Below are positions 17,272 to 27,083 of a DNA stretch of 64,000 bases, in pieces (position 1 is the stretch's first letter; each line of letters opens with the position of its first letter). Origin of the DNA: Solitalea longa (GTDB lineage Bacteria > Bacteroidota > Bacteroidia > Sphingobacteriales > Sphingobacteriaceae); NCBI RefSeq assembly GCF_002920915.1, contig NZ_PQVF01000008.1:124001-188000 (forward strand), written 5' to 3'. The translations under genes and the position numbers were made by a program. Under the pieces are notes generated by a model. The model made no database searches, was not told the origin of the DNA, and was given only the letters and a program-made list of their open reading frames with translations.

Positions 17272-17566
17272 GGATATTTTTGGTATTGAAGAATTATATA
17301 ATACTTGTTAAGACCAAACTAAATATGGTAGTTAATGCCAAAAACCGCTATATTAAAAAGTTAAAACAAATCGAATAAAAAATTTGATTAATAAAATTTA
17401 ATAACTACTATTGCAATGTTATCTCTTTCTAAACTCTATTTGAGAGGAAAAATTCAATAACTTTTCTGAATAAAAAATCAATATTAAAATTCATACTACT
17501 TAACATTTAGTTAATATCCCTTTTAATAAACAATCTAAACTGATTCCTAATTTTTTTTTATAATTG
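17272..17566. other. AT-rich intergenic region, probable rho leader
   Basis: About 295 nt between pyrF and rho, very AT-rich, with no gene, no strong hairpin and no exact TAnnTTTG box in the rho direction. Long untranslated leaders are common for rho because Rho controls its own level; whether that holds here cannot be read from the sequence. Confidence 0.5.
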
Positions 17567-19186
17567 ATGTACGACATTATTGAACTGAACGATAAGCTCG
17601 TTTCGGAGCTTAGAGAAATTGCTAAGGGACTTGGGATTTCTGATTACGACGAATTAAGGAAACAGGAGTTAATTTACCGCATCCTTGATAATCAGGCTAT
17701 TTCGAGTATTAGCACCGAATCTCCGGCAGAAGAATATCCAATTGCGGATACTGAGATGGATGGAGATGAGCCAGTTTTTGATGATGATTCGCTGAAAGAA
17801 GTATCCAAACGCAAACGCATTACCCGTAAAGTTTCCAAAGAACCTGAAAAAGTAGTTTACGGAGGAAAACCAGCTCCTGAATCAGAAACTCCCCCTGCCC
17901 AAAGTACTCCAGCTGCCATTTCAACAGAGGAACCACAACAAGAAAACCGCGTTCAACGTCGTCGTACCGAACCAACCGCAGAAAGAGCTCCACGTCAGGA
18001 GCGTCAAAATCCTAATCAGCCACCCGTTCAAAGAACCAGCCTAGAATCATCGGCCCTTTCAACTGTTGATTTTGAGAATGTTATTGTAAATGAAGGTGTT
18101 TTAGAAATCATGCCTGATGGTTACGGTTTTCTTCGTTCTGCTGATTACAATTATTTAACTTCACCTGACGATATTTACGTATCTCAGTCACAAATAAAAC
18201 TTTTTGGCTTAAAAACCGGCGATACCGTTCGCGGTAGTATTCGCCCACCAAAAGAAGGTGAAAAATACTTCCCTTTGGTGCGAGTAGAATCAATTAACGG
18301 ACGAGTTCCAGCTGAGGTTCGCGATCGTGTTCCATTTGATTACTTAACCCCGCTTTTCCCTTACGAACGCTTGAACTTATTTACCAATACAGGTAATTTC
18401 TCTACCCGTATCATGGATATGTTCACTCCTATTGGTAAAGGACAACGTGGTATGATCGTGGCACAACCAAAAACCGGTAAAACTTCGTTATTGAAAGATG
18501 TGGCTAATGCCATTGCTGCCAATCACCCTGAGGTTTACCTGATCATTTTATTGATCGATGAACGTCCGGAAGAGGTTACAGATATGGCTCGTAACGTTAA
18601 GGCCGAAGTAATTTCATCAACCTTCGATGAACCAGCGGAGCGCCATGTTAAAATCGCCAACATCGTATTGGAAAAAGCAAAACGTATGGTTGAATGTGGT
18701 CATGACGTTGTGATTCTGTTAGACTCAATTACGCGTTTAGCCCGTGCTTATAACACTGTTCAACCTGCCTCAGGTAAAATTTTATCGGGTGGTGTTGATG
18801 CCAACGCTTTACATAAGCCCAAACGTTTCTTTGGTGCGGCCCGTAAAATTGAAAACGGTGGTTCATTAACCATTTTAGCTACCGCATTAATTGACACCGG
18901 ATCTAAAATGGATGAGGTGATCTTTGAAGAGTTTAAAGGAACCGGTAACATGGAACTTCAGTTAGATCGTAAACTATCTAATAAACGAGTTTACCCTGCT
19001 ATCGACCTTACTGCTTCGAGTACTCGTCGTGAAGATCTGCTGTTGGATAAAGACATGCTTCAACGTATCTGGATTTTACGTAACCACTTAGCTGATATGA
19101 CCTCACAAGAGGCTATGGAATTCATGCTCTCGCGCATGAAGGGAACGAAATCAAATGAAGAGTTCCTGGTTTCAATGAATGGATAA
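17567..19186 (+). CDS. rho: Transcription termination factor Rho
   Basis: The hexameric RNA helicase that ends transcription of untranslated RNA. The N-terminal Rho-N segment (residues 1-45, [18 protein letters not shown]) is followed by a long acidic, Pro/Gln/Arg-rich insertion (about 50-165), as in other Bacteroidota Rho proteins. The RNA-binding domain starts near [15 protein letters not shown]. The ATPase has Walker A QPKTGKTS at about 300-307, [13 protein letters not shown] and the [12 protein letters not shown] segment. The ATG at 17567 is preferred; a TTG lies directly before it. At 539 aa it is longer than E. coli Rho (419), the difference being the insertion. Confidence 0.97.
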   Translation: MYDIIELNDKLVSELREIAKGLGISDYDELRKQELIYRILDNQAISSISTESPAEEYPIADTEMDGDEPVFDDDSLKEVSKRKRITRKVSKEPEKVVYGGKPAPESETPPAQSTPAAISTEEPQQENRVQRRRTEPTAERAPRQERQNPNQPPVQRTSLESSALSTVDFENVIVNEGVLEIMPDGYGFLRSADYNYLTSPDDIYVSQSQIKLFGLKTGDTVRGSIRPPKEGEKYFPLVRVESINGRVPAEVRDRVPFDYLTPLFPYERLNLFTNTGNFSTRIMDMFTPIGKGQRGMIVAQPKTGKTSLLKDVANAIAANHPEVYLIILLIDERPEEVTDMARNVKAEVISSTFDEPAERHVKIANIVLEKAKRMVECGHDVVILLDSITRLARAYNTVQPASGKILSGGVDANALHKPKRFFGAARKIENGGSLTILATALIDTGSKMDEVIFEEFKGTGNMELQLDRKLSNKRVYPAIDLTASSTRREDLLLDKDMLQRIWILRNHLADMTSQEAMEFMLSRMKGTKSNEEFLVSMNG

Positions 19187-19210
19187 GTAAACCGATTTAG
19201 AAATAAGATC

Positions 19211-19259
19211 AGAGACATAAGATAAGAATGAAAGCATTCAAAGTCTTATGTCTCTTTTC
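19211..19259 (+). terminator. Intrinsic terminator after rho
   Basis: A 12-bp perfect stem (agagacataaga / tcttatgtctct) whose loop holds a smaller hairpin (gaatg / cattc), followed by tttt. Confidence 0.8.
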
Positions 19260-19275
19260 TTAAATCTGTTTCCTA

Positions 19276-19980
19276 ATGAAAAAGCACATTCCAAATTTTA
19301 TTACTTGCTTAAATCTTTTTTGCGGATGCATAGCAGCGGTATATGCAATTGAAGCAAAGGAGATTTCTGACCTTAAAATAGTTACCTATTTAATGTTGCT
19401 GGCAGCATTTTTCGATTTTATTGATGGATTTGCCGCCCGCCTATTAAAAGCACCTTCAGCTATTGGTAAAGATCTTGATTCACTTGCCGATATGGTAAGC
19501 TTCGGGTTTGTTCCTGGAACGATCCTGTTCTCTATTTTAAAACATTCATTATTGCCTGATTATCAATATTGGGCCTATTCCGGATATATAGTTACTGTAT
19601 TTTCAGCACTCAGACTTGCAAAGTTTAATAATGACGACCGGCAAACTGATATGTTCATTGGTGTTCCAACGCCGATAAATGCGTTATTTATTGGTTCGCT
19701 CACTTTTATTTTTGACAGTTATCCAATTATAAAATGGGCACTGCAATACCCTCCTTATTTTATCTTTTTGCTGATCATTGTGCAAAGTTATTTACTGGTT
19801 TCGGAACTACCGTTAATAGCACTTAAGTTTAAGTCGTTCGATTGGCAATCAAATAAACTTAGGTATATTTTAATCATCTCTTCGGTGGTGTTCATCATTT
19901 TATTTAAATTTGCCGCCGTTCCGTTGATCTTATTTGTTTACATCTTATTATCACTGGTTCAATATAAACTTTCATTATAA
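19276..19980 (+). CDS. pssA: CDP-diacylglycerol--serine O-phosphatidyltransferase
   Basis: Makes phosphatidylserine, precursor of phosphatidylethanolamine, at the inner membrane. The CDP-alcohol phosphotransferase signature D-G-x2-A-R-x8-G-x3-D-x3-D is intact (DGFAARLLKAPSAIGKDLD then SLAD, about residues 50-75). The 234 residues hold seven or so hydrophobic segments. The conserved N-terminus PNFITCLNLFCGCIA also fits PssA type II. The gene lies between the rho terminator and purS, 50 nt upstream of the latter. Confidence 0.92.
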   Translation: MKKHIPNFITCLNLFCGCIAAVYAIEAKEISDLKIVTYLMLLAAFFDFIDGFAARLLKAPSAIGKDLDSLADMVSFGFVPGTILFSILKHSLLPDYQYWAYSGYIVTVFSALRLAKFNNDDRQTDMFIGVPTPINALFIGSLTFIFDSYPIIKWALQYPPYFIFLLIIVQSYLLVSELPLIALKFKSFDWQSNKLRYILIISSVVFIILFKFAAVPLILFVYILLSLVQYKLSL

Positions 19981-20030
19981 TGTTGTTGATTGATTTGATC
20001 AACACGCACAAATTAAATTAAATATAACTC

Positions 20031-20282
20031 ATGAAATTTATTGCTGAAATCGACGTAATGCCTCTAAAGGAAATCCTTGATCCTCAGGGAAAAGCTGTAA
20101 CCGGAAGTATGAAAAACTTAGGTTTAAGTGAAATTCATAATGTACGTATCGGAAAGCACATTACTTTAGAAATTGACGCTGAAACCGAAGCTGCAGCTAA
20201 AGAAAAAGTTGATTTAGCTTGCCAAAAATTGCTGGCAAACTTAATTATGGAGCAATATCATTTCACTTTGCACCAGGCCTAA
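20031..20282 (+). CDS. purS: Phosphoribosylformylglycinamidine synthase, PurS subunit
   Basis: An 83-aa protein with the PurS fold pattern: beta strand FIAEIDVMP, the DPQGKAV segment, LGLSEIHNVRIGKHI, and a C-terminal helix CQKLLANLIMEQYHF. PurS bridges PurQ and small PurL in formylglycinamidine synthase. Neither purQ nor purL is in this window, so the subunits are encoded apart. It is followed by a strong terminator shared with the convergent folK. Confidence 0.88.
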   Translation: MKFIAEIDVMPLKEILDPQGKAVTGSMKNLGLSEIHNVRIGKHITLEIDAETEAAAKEKVDLACQKLLANLIMEQYHFTLHQA

Positions 20283-20356
20283 TCTTTACCACAAAGATTA
20301 TTGACATAAAAGAACAGGACTTCTTGAAAAGGAATAATATTCCTATTTAAGAAATT

Positions 20357-20393
20357 AAACATGCCGATATAAGTAATATCGGCATGTTTCTTT
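20357..20393 (+). terminator. Intrinsic terminator between purS and folK
   Basis: A 14-bp perfect stem (aaacatgccgatat / atatcggcatgttt) with a 5-nt loop and T-rich end, serving purS and possibly the convergent folK. Confidence 0.88.
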
Positions 20394-20398
20394 TATAA

Positions 20399-20884
20399 CT
20401 ATTTAAATTTCCTTACCTCCAATGGATCAATGCATTCCTTCAACAAGTCTTGAATTGACTTCATGAAAACAGGATGGATAACATCAGAAGCAATGTCATT
20501 TAAAGGCGTTAAAGCAAATTTTCGAAACTGTAACTGTGGATGGGGAATTGTTAATCGTTGTGAATTAGTAATATAACTACCCAACAGTAAAATATCAATA
20601 TCTATAACTCGGGCTCCCCAATGCTCTATACGTTGCCGGCCTAAATCAAGCTCAATTTGTAAAATCTCCGTTAAAATCTTAGTCGGATCAACTTCGAAAG
20701 GTTGGATTTTCACTGCCTGATTTAAGAAATCAGGTTGATCAATCTTTCCCCAGGCACTAGTTTCATAAACCGACGATATTTTTTCAATCTCTCCCACTCT
20801 CTTTCCTAACAAATTAATTGCATTCGTCAGATTTTCCTCTCTATTGCCTAAATTCCCTCCCAGCAATACATATAAATCGCTCAT
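20399..20884 (-). CDS. folK: 2-amino-4-hydroxy-6-hydroxymethyldihydropteridine diphosphokinase (HPPK)
   Basis: Transfers pyrophosphate from ATP to the folate precursor. Family marks are YVLLGGNLGNREENL at the N-terminus, ISSVYETSAWG, the catalytic loop LGRQRIEHWGARVIDIDILL, and IPHPQLQFRKFALTPLNDI at the end. At 161 aa the length is normal. The ATG at 20884 is used; a TTG one codon earlier is possible. No folP or folB is adjacent. Confidence 0.95.
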   Translation of the reverse strand: MSDLYVLLGGNLGNREENLTNAINLLGKRVGEIEKISSVYETSAWGKIDQPDFLNQAVKIQPFEVDPTKILTEILQIELDLGRQRIEHWGARVIDIDILLLGSYITNSQRLTIPHPQLQFRKFALTPLNDIASDVIHPVFMKSIQDLLKECIDPLEVRKFK

Positions 20885-21023
20885 CAAGTCGTTATAAATA
20901 TAAAATGAAGAGCAATTTTAATAATAATTTATTTAGTATAATTGTATAGCAATTTGATTATTCAAACATCCACCTGCAAAAATTTAATATATAATATATA
21001 CGCTTTTATTTCAATAGTACGCT

Positions 21024-22796
21024 ATGGCTCAATTCTTTAAGTTTGTTTTTGCCTCAATGCTGGGTACGTTCCTTACCTTGGTTATTGCTTCCATATTATT
21101 TGTATCTATAATAGTTGGGATTGTTAATTCGGCAAGTAAGGAAAAAAATGTTCAGGTAAGCGATGATTCAATTCTTATGCTTGACTTTGACTATGATATT
21201 CCGGAACGTTCACCTATTGATCCATTTTCGGATTATAACTATAATGATTTCCAGAGTAAAAATACTGTAGGTCTTAATGATATTTTAAGTGGTATTAAAA
21301 AGGCTAAAGAAGATCCTAAGATTCTCGGAATTTATATTAATACCTCATCTGTAGGTGGAGGATTTGCTACAACTGAAGAGATCAGAAATGCATTATTGGA
21401 TTTTAAACTATCAAAGAAGTTCATTGTTGCCTACAGTGAGTTTTACACGCAAAAGGGTTATTACGTAGCTTCCGTTGCTGATAAAATTTACCTGAACCCT
21501 GCAGGTGATATTGAATTTAAAGGTTTCGGAACCCAAATTATGTTTTTAAAAGGTGCTTTAGATAAGTTAGAAATTGAGCCTCAGGTAATTAAAGTAGGAA
21601 CCTACAAAAGTGCCGTTGAACCATTTGTTTTAGATAAAATGAGTGATGCTAATCGCTTGCAAACTGCTTCGTTTTTAGGCTCGATGTATAACCATTTTCT
21701 ACTTAAAATCAGCAACGAAAGGGGTATAAATGCGGATTCATTGAGAGTGATCGCTAACAAGTTATTAATTCAGCGTGCAGAAGATGCTGTTAAATTTAAG
21801 CTGGCTGATGGTTTAAAGTATAAGGACGAAGTGATGGCTGATCTAAAATCACGGACCAATGTTAAACCTGAAGATGACTTAAAGGTAATAACCTTAAAAA
21901 AATACAAAAGCGCTGAAACAGAGATCAAGGATGACTTGCCAACCGATCGTATCGCGGTAGTTTATGCAACCGGTGAAATCATCAGCGGTGAAGGCGATGA
22001 TAATACGATTGGCTCAGAACGTATATCGAAAGCAATAAGGGATGTTAGAGAAGATAAAAAGGTTAAAGCGATTGTATTTAGGGTTAATTCGCCCGGAGGC
22101 AGCGCCCTTGCATCAGATGTTATTTGGAGAGAGGTGGAACTTGCCCGTAAAGTTAAACCGGTAGTAGTGTCGATGGGCGACTACGCAGCGTCGGGTGGCT
22201 ACTATATTTCGTGTGCCGCTACAAAAATTTATGCCGATCCTAATACCATTACAGGTTCCATTGGCGTATTTGGCATTATTCCAAATGCTCAAAAGTTTTT
22301 CAATAATAAGTTGGGCGTTACGTTTGATGGCGTTAAAACCGGTGAATATGCTGATATGGGAACCATCAGCCGTCCGTTAACAGAATCGGAACGGGCAATT
22401 TTACAACAACAAGTGAACAATACTTATGGAACTTTTACTAAAAAAGTAGCTGAAGGACGCAAAAAAACAGCCCTTGGTGTCGACAGTATTGGCCAAGGAA
22501 GAGTTTGGAGTGGTATTGAAGCTTTGGAAATCGGATTGGTTGATAAGCTGGGCGGTATTTCCGACGCTATTGCCGATGCAGCAAAACTTGCCAACATTAA
22601 ATCATATCGTACAGTAAGCTATCCTTCACAGAAATCCATTTTAGAAAGTTTCTTTGGCAATGTTTCCGACGATATTCAAACCTCAATTATGAAAAAAGAG
22701 CTGGGTGAAGAATATAAGATCTATAAACAGATCAGGAAAATATCTCAATTGAACGGTGTTCAGGCCCGTCTCCCATTTGAAATTTCTGTTAATTAA
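21024..22796 (+). CDS. sppA: Signal peptide peptidase SppA, 67K type
   Basis: An inner-membrane serine protease that degrades cleaved signal peptides. One N-terminal membrane helix (about residues 10-34) anchors tandem SppA/ClpP-fold domains. The predicted catalytic dyad is the Lys in VGTYKSAVEPF (K195) in the N-domain and the Ser in DYAASGGYYIS (S390) in the C-domain, which matches the two-domain 67K architecture. At 590 aa the length is typical. It is transcribed away from folK and followed 32 nt later by an OsmC-type gene. Confidence 0.95.
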   Translation: MAQFFKFVFASMLGTFLTLVIASILFVSIIVGIVNSASKEKNVQVSDDSILMLDFDYDIPERSPIDPFSDYNYNDFQSKNTVGLNDILSGIKKAKEDPKILGIYINTSSVGGGFATTEEIRNALLDFKLSKKFIVAYSEFYTQKGYYVASVADKIYLNPAGDIEFKGFGTQIMFLKGALDKLEIEPQVIKVGTYKSAVEPFVLDKMSDANRLQTASFLGSMYNHFLLKISNERGINADSLRVIANKLLIQRAEDAVKFKLADGLKYKDEVMADLKSRTNVKPEDDLKVITLKKYKSAETEIKDDLPTDRIAVVYATGEIISGEGDDNTIGSERISKAIRDVREDKKVKAIVFRVNSPGGSALASDVIWREVELARKVKPVVVSMGDYAASGGYYISCAATKIYADPNTITGSIGVFGIIPNAQKFFNNKLGVTFDGVKTGEYADMGTISRPLTESERAILQQQVNNTYGTFTKKVAEGRKKTALGVDSIGQGRVWSGIEALEIGLVDKLGGISDAIADAAKLANIKSYRTVSYPSQKSILESFFGNVSDDIQTSIMKKELGEEYKIYKQIRKISQLNGVQARLPFEISVN

Positions 22797-22828
22797 TTAA
22801 ATCTTAATTTATAATAAACAAATCGCTC

Positions 22829-23239
22829 ATGAAACGCACAGCAACCGCTATCTGGAAAGGTTCAGGCAAAGAAGGCCAAGGAACTCTTTCATCACAAAGT
22901 ACAGTTTTAAATAATACGCAGTATTCATTTAACAGCAGATTTGCCGAAGGAATTGGAACCAATCCCGAAGAACTGGTGGCTGCCGCACATGCAGGTTGTT
23001 TTAGTATGAAACTTAGTTTTTCGCTAAATGAAGCCGGCTTTACCGCTGATGAAATTCATACCGATTGCGCAATAAGCTTTGAGAATGGTGCGATTGTCGA
23101 AAGTCATTTAACCTTAAGGGCTAAGGTTCCGGGAATTGATGCCGATAAGTTTGCGGCCTGTGCTGAAGATGCAGAGAAGAACTGCCCTATTTCAAAATTA
23201 TTAAATACAAAAATTACGCTTGATGCTCAATTGGTTTAG
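22829..23239 (+). CDS. osmC: OsmC-family peroxiredoxin
   Basis: A 136-aa thiol peroxidase of the OsmC branch, which reduces organic hydroperoxides. The two redox Cys are in AAAHAGCFSM (near residue 56) and EKNCPISKLL (near 119), the spacing expected for the family. The FNSRFAEGIGTNPEELV segment is also typical of OsmC proper. It follows sppA closely and ends in a terminator. A second OsmC-like protein is encoded at 49.4 kb but belongs to a different subgroup. Confidence 0.9.
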   Translation: MKRTATAIWKGSGKEGQGTLSSQSTVLNNTQYSFNSRFAEGIGTNPEELVAAAHAGCFSMKLSFSLNEAGFTADEIHTDCAISFENGAIVESHLTLRAKVPGIDADKFAACAEDAEKNCPISKLLNTKITLDAQLV

Positions 23240-23265
23240 CTTCAAATATTTTTAAAAAACATTAA

Positions 23266-23290
23266 ATGGCCGTAATTAACGGCCTTTTTT
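23266..23290 (+). terminator. Intrinsic terminator after osmC
   Basis: A six-to-seven-pair GC-rich stem (ggccgt / acggcc) followed directly by a T-run. Confidence 0.8.
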
Positions 23291-23333
23291 ATTTAATTTC
23301 CGAGGAAAATGAAATCTAACTAGTCGCCATTCA

Positions 23334-23341
23334 TACTTTTG
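23334..23341 (+). promoter_or_regulatory. -7 promoter element TACTTTTG upstream of the PolX-like gene
   Basis: Exact TAnnTTTG match giving a leader of about 20 nt before the ATG at 23369. A second match, TATTTTTG at 23357-23364, is too close to that ATG unless translation starts at the internal ATG at 23381. Confidence 0.45.
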
Positions 23342-23368
23342 TTTTAGGAATTAATCTATTTTTGTGAC

Positions 23369-25048
23369 ATGGAGAACAAAATGATCGCTCGCACATTGCG
23401 ACTACTTTCGCAATTAATGGAATTACAGGAAGAAAATCCTTTTAAGATAAAATCTGTTGCAAATGCAGCTTTTAAAGTGGATAAATCTCCAGTAAAAATA
23501 AGCGATCTAAGCCTCGAACAACTTGAAAAGGTGGATGGTCTTGGCAAAAGTATCGCTCTAAAAGTTGATGAATTGAACCGGACCGGCACCATTGAGGAGT
23601 TAACGCAGCTTTTAGCCCTCACCCCTGCCGGTATTGTAGAAATGCTATCCATTAAAGGATTGGGACCCAAAAAAGTTCAGATCATTTGGAAACAGCTAAA
23701 TATTGAAAGCATTGGTGAGCTTTATTACGCTTGCAATGAGAATCGTTTAGTTGAAGCAAAAGGTTTCGGATTAAAAACCCAGGAAGAGATTAAAAAGGTC
23801 ATAGAGTTTACCATGTCGAATGTCGGTAAACTGCTTTATTCTCAAGCCGAAGTTTTAAATGATGCGATATTAATGGGGCTCAATACAATTCCTTCAGTTA
23901 ATAAAGTTAGTACTGCGGGTCAATTTGCCAGAAAATGCGATATCATTGACAATTTGATTTTTGTACTTGAAACGAGTAATGAGGCTGAAGTTGTTTCGAT
24001 TCTTCAAAATGATGAAAATTTTGCTGGCAGTCTAACTTCAGAAAATACCTGGCTTGGTACTTACCATAACTTTTCCATCGAACTTAAGTTTTGCAATGAG
24101 GCAGATTATGCCTGGAATATGTTCGTTTCTACCAGCAGCGAAACTCATCTAAATGAAATTGCCAATGTTAAACCACTGGAATCTCTTAAATCTTTAACAA
24201 CTGCAGAAGAAATATACAAATCGGTAAACTGGCCGTATATCCTGCCGGAACTTCGGGAAGACTGGAACCTGGAAAAATTACAATCAATAGATCAGCAAAA
24301 CTTAATTAGGTTAGAAGACCTTAAGGGTACGATTCATAATCATAGTACTTACAGCGATGGTATACATACCCTAAAAGAAATGGCTGTTTATTGTAAGGAA
24401 TTGGGCTATGAATATTTAGGTATCTGTGATCACTCTAAATCAGCTTTTTATGCAAATGGATTAACAGAAGACCGTCTTCTTCTCCAGCACCAGGAAATTG
24501 ATAAATTAAACCAGGAACTTGCACCATTCAGGATTTTTAAAGGTATTGAATCGGATATTCTGTACGACGGATCTTTGGATTATGCGGACGAAATTTTGGC
24601 AAGTTTTGATTTGGTTGTAGCTTCAGTTCACTCACTATTAAAAATGACAAAAGAAAAAGCGAACGAACGTTTAATTCAAGCTATTGAAAATCCATTTACC
24701 ACTGTTTTAGGCCACCCTACCGGTCGATTATTACTTGCACGTGAAGGATATCCTATTGATCATCAATTAATTATTGATGCCTGTTCCGCCAATAACGTAG
24801 TTATTGAATTGAATGCGAATCCGCTTAGACTTGATTTAGACTGGCGCTGGATAGATTATGCACTTAGCAAAAATGTAATGATCTCTATCAACCCTGATGC
24901 CCACCGAAAAGAAGGCTATCACGATATGAAATATGGAGTTAATGTGGCTAGAAAAGGTGGATTAACTAAAAACATGTGTTTTAATGCGTTATCAGCAGTA
25001 GAAATCGCTGAAAAATTTGTCTCAAAAAAATCGTTAATTAAATCCTAA
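23369..25048 (+). CDS. PolX-like protein: HhH region, degenerate family-X polymerase domain and intact PHP domain
   Basis: Bacterial PolX joins a family-X repair polymerase to a PHP-type 3'-5' exonuclease. Here the N-terminal 8-kDa/HhH parts are recognisable (VDGLGKSIALKV near 55-66, IKGLGPKKVQIIW near 95-107). The PHP domain is well kept (HNHSTYSDG 323-331, CDHSKS, GIESD, SVHS, GHPTGR, NPDAH). The palm is not: where active enzymes have G-S-x-R-R and a catalytic D-x-D, this protein has AGQFARKCDIIDNLIFV (183-199). The later strand reads IELKF in place of a catalytic VDL-type strand. I infer an exonuclease or phosphoesterase with little or no polymerase activity. At 559 aa the length is normal. 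Confidence 0.88.
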   Translation: MENKMIARTLRLLSQLMELQEENPFKIKSVANAAFKVDKSPVKISDLSLEQLEKVDGLGKSIALKVDELNRTGTIEELTQLLALTPAGIVEMLSIKGLGPKKVQIIWKQLNIESIGELYYACNENRLVEAKGFGLKTQEEIKKVIEFTMSNVGKLLYSQAEVLNDAILMGLNTIPSVNKVSTAGQFARKCDIIDNLIFVLETSNEAEVVSILQNDENFAGSLTSENTWLGTYHNFSIELKFCNEADYAWNMFVSTSSETHLNEIANVKPLESLKSLTTAEEIYKSVNWPYILPELREDWNLEKLQSIDQQNLIRLEDLKGTIHNHSTYSDGIHTLKEMAVYCKELGYEYLGICDHSKSAFYANGLTEDRLLLQHQEIDKLNQELAPFRIFKGIESDILYDGSLDYADEILASFDLVVASVHSLLKMTKEKANERLIQAIENPFTTVLGHPTGRLLLAREGYPIDHQLIIDACSANNVVIELNANPLRLDLDWRWIDYALSKNVMISINPDAHRKEGYHDMKYGVNVARKGGLTKNMCFNALSAVEIAEKFVSKKSLIKS

Positions 25049-25091
25049 TCAAACAGATTAATGCATGAATAAGTAACATTTAACTTTAGCG

Positions 25092-25583
25092 ATGAAGACA
25101 CTATACCTGATAAGACATGCAAAATCGGATAAGTCGGTTTATAATATGCCTGATTTTGATCGGCCTCTGAATGAACGAGGATTAAAAGATGCGCCGGCAA
25201 TGGGAGTAATCCTTGCCCGAAAAATTACAAAACCAGACCTGATCATTTCTAGCCCTGCCCTGAGAGCACATACCACGGCAAAATTATTTGCCGAAAAACT
25301 GGTATATCCTGTCGATAATATTCGTTTATGTGAAACTATTTATGAAGCAAGTGTTTCTTCATTACTGAAACTTGTGAACAACCTTGAAGATGAGCTCAAT
25401 ACGATTATAATGTTTGGCCATAATCCGGGGTTTACTGATTTTTTTAATTATTTAACCGATAATAACCTGATAAACCTGCCTACTTGCGGCATTGTTAAGA
25501 TAGATTTTGATTTAGAAAGCTGGGAAATGATCAGCCACGGAACCGGCGTTTCAACCTATATTGATTATCCGAAGAATAACTAA
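25092..25583 (+). CDS. sixA: SixA-type histidine phosphatase
   Basis: A 163-aa member of the histidine phosphatase superfamily. The catalytic motif is LIRHAKSD with His9; the second catalytic His lies in MFGHNPGFTDF. SixA in E. coli dephosphorylates the His of phosphotransfer (HPt) domains, but short SixA-like proteins in Bacteroidota are not characterised, so the substrate is open. It sits 43 nt downstream of the PolX-like gene and shares a long hairpin with the convergent amtB. Confidence 0.85.
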   Translation: MKTLYLIRHAKSDKSVYNMPDFDRPLNERGLKDAPAMGVILARKITKPDLIISSPALRAHTTAKLFAEKLVYPVDNIRLCETIYEASVSSLLKLVNNLEDELNTIIMFGHNPGFTDFFNYLTDNNLINLPTCGIVKIDFDLESWEMISHGTGVSTYIDYPKNN

Positions 25584-25588
25584 AAAAT

Positions 25589-25626
25589 AAGCCCTAATCC
25601 AACGGGCGTTGGTATTAGGGCTTCGA
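25589..25626 (+). terminator. Hairpin between convergent sixA and amtB
   Basis: A long stem, aagccctaat / attagggctt, extended inward by ccaac / gttgg with one bulged base. It may end transcription from both sides. Confidence 0.75.
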
Positions 25627-25644
25627 CCAATTTATCAATAAACC

Positions 25645-26994
25645 TTAGGGTTGAGGAACAAATACATTACGACGACTCGAATACGTTTCATCGTGTTGGC
25701 TAAGATCAAGTCCAATATTCTCATTCTCAGCATTTACGCGTAGCCCAATTAAGGCATTCGCTATTTTAAATATTACCCACGAAACTGAGAAGCTATACAG
25801 CACTACAATTAAAAGGGCAATCAAATGTTTGTTAAACAGATCAATACCACCGTAGAACAAGCCATCGGCGCCATTAGGGTTAATTGTTTTACTAGCAAAA
25901 ACACCTGTCAACAGCATACCTACAATACCTCCCAAGCCATGGCAAGGGAATACATCGAGTGTATCGTCAATAGAAGTTTTTGATTTCCAGTGAACCGCTA
26001 AATTTGAAATAATGCTGGTAACTGCACCGATGAATATACTGGGGCCGATGGCAACAAAGCCTGCTCCAGGTGTAATGGCCACCAATCCTACAACTGCACC
26101 GATGCAGGCTCCCAAGGCAGAAGGTTTTCTACCTCGGGCAGCATCGAAGAAAATCCAACTAAGCGCTGCTGCGGCAGAAGCAACAGCGGTGGTGGCAAAA
26201 GCATACACAGCCAGTGATGATGCCGATAAAGCGGAACCGGCGTTGAATCCAAACCATCCGAACCACAACATTCCGGTTCCAAGTATTACATAAGGTATAT
26301 TGGCAGGGAAAATACTGTTACCTTTTAACAGGTCCTGACGGGGTTTTAACACAAGTGCACCTGCTAAAGCCGCACAACCCGCCGAAATATGCACAACTGT
26401 TCCACCAGCAAAATCTAAAACGCCCATTTTAAAGAGAAAACCATCCGGATGCCAGGTCCAGTGCGCCAGTGGCGCATAAACAAACAGGCAGAATAAAATC
26501 ATTACTACCAGGTAACCGGCAAATTTTATGCGCTCTGCAACGGCTCCAACTACAATAGCCGGAGTAATAACTGCAAATTTTAATTGAAAAACTGCAAACA
26601 ATAACAAAGGTATGGTTGGAGCGAGTTTCCATGGGTCACCGCTAAAAACATTACTAAACATAAAAAAGGTCTTCGGATTTCCAATAAATCCTCCAATGTC
26701 ATCACCAAAGGCCAAACTGAAACCTACAACCACCCAAAGAACAGTTATCACTCCCAATGCAATAAAACTTGATAACATTGTTGAGATTATGTTCTTTTTA
26801 TTAACCATTCCACCATAAAAGAAGGCTAAACCAGGAGTCATAAAGAAAACAAAAGCAGAAGCTGTTAAAATCCAGGCTACATCGGCAGGAACAATAGAAG
26901 ATTTGTTTGGATTCTCACCAGAAATTGGAGCAAACAGGCCGGCTACTGAAATTAGTAGAAGAATTGTTAAAAAGAATGACCATTTTTTCGACAT
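25645..26994 (-). CDS. amtB: Ammonium transporter
   Basis: An Amt/Rh channel of 449 aa with an N-terminal signal-like helix and about eleven membrane segments. Typical features are DVAWILTASAFVFFMTPGLAFFYGG at the start of the core (two stretches), the twin pore His regions (FAGGTVVHISAG and the later DVFPCHGLGGIVG), and QLKFAVITPAIVVGA. It conducts ammonium or ammonia across the inner membrane. A glnK/PII gene usually follows amtB in many bacteria; none is next to it here. Confidence 0.95.
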   Translation of the reverse strand: MSKKWSFFLTILLLISVAGLFAPISGENPNKSSIVPADVAWILTASAFVFFMTPGLAFFYGGMVNKKNIISTMLSSFIALGVITVLWVVVGFSLAFGDDIGGFIGNPKTFFMFSNVFSGDPWKLAPTIPLLLFAVFQLKFAVITPAIVVGAVAERIKFAGYLVVMILFCLFVYAPLAHWTWHPDGFLFKMGVLDFAGGTVVHISAGCAALAGALVLKPRQDLLKGNSIFPANIPYVILGTGMLWFGWFGFNAGSALSASSLAVYAFATTAVASAAAALSWIFFDAARGRKPSALGACIGAVVGLVAITPGAGFVAIGPSIFIGAVTSIISNLAVHWKSKTSIDDTLDVFPCHGLGGIVGMLLTGVFASKTINPNGADGLFYGGIDLFNKHLIALLIVVLYSFSVSWVIFKIANALIGLRVNAENENIGLDLSQHDETYSSRRNVFVPQP

Positions 26995-27083
26995 AACCCT
27001 ATTTCTTTTTGTTTACATCGTAAAAATAAGACAAAATTTTAATTTTTAAGAAAAAACAAAATAAAAATTTAATTTTTTTTGAG

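Noticed and set aside
17121-17378. 85-aa plus-strand ORF between pyrF and rho
   Set aside because: Its first half is antisense to pyrF and the rest is AT-rich intergenic DNA with no recognisable protein pattern.
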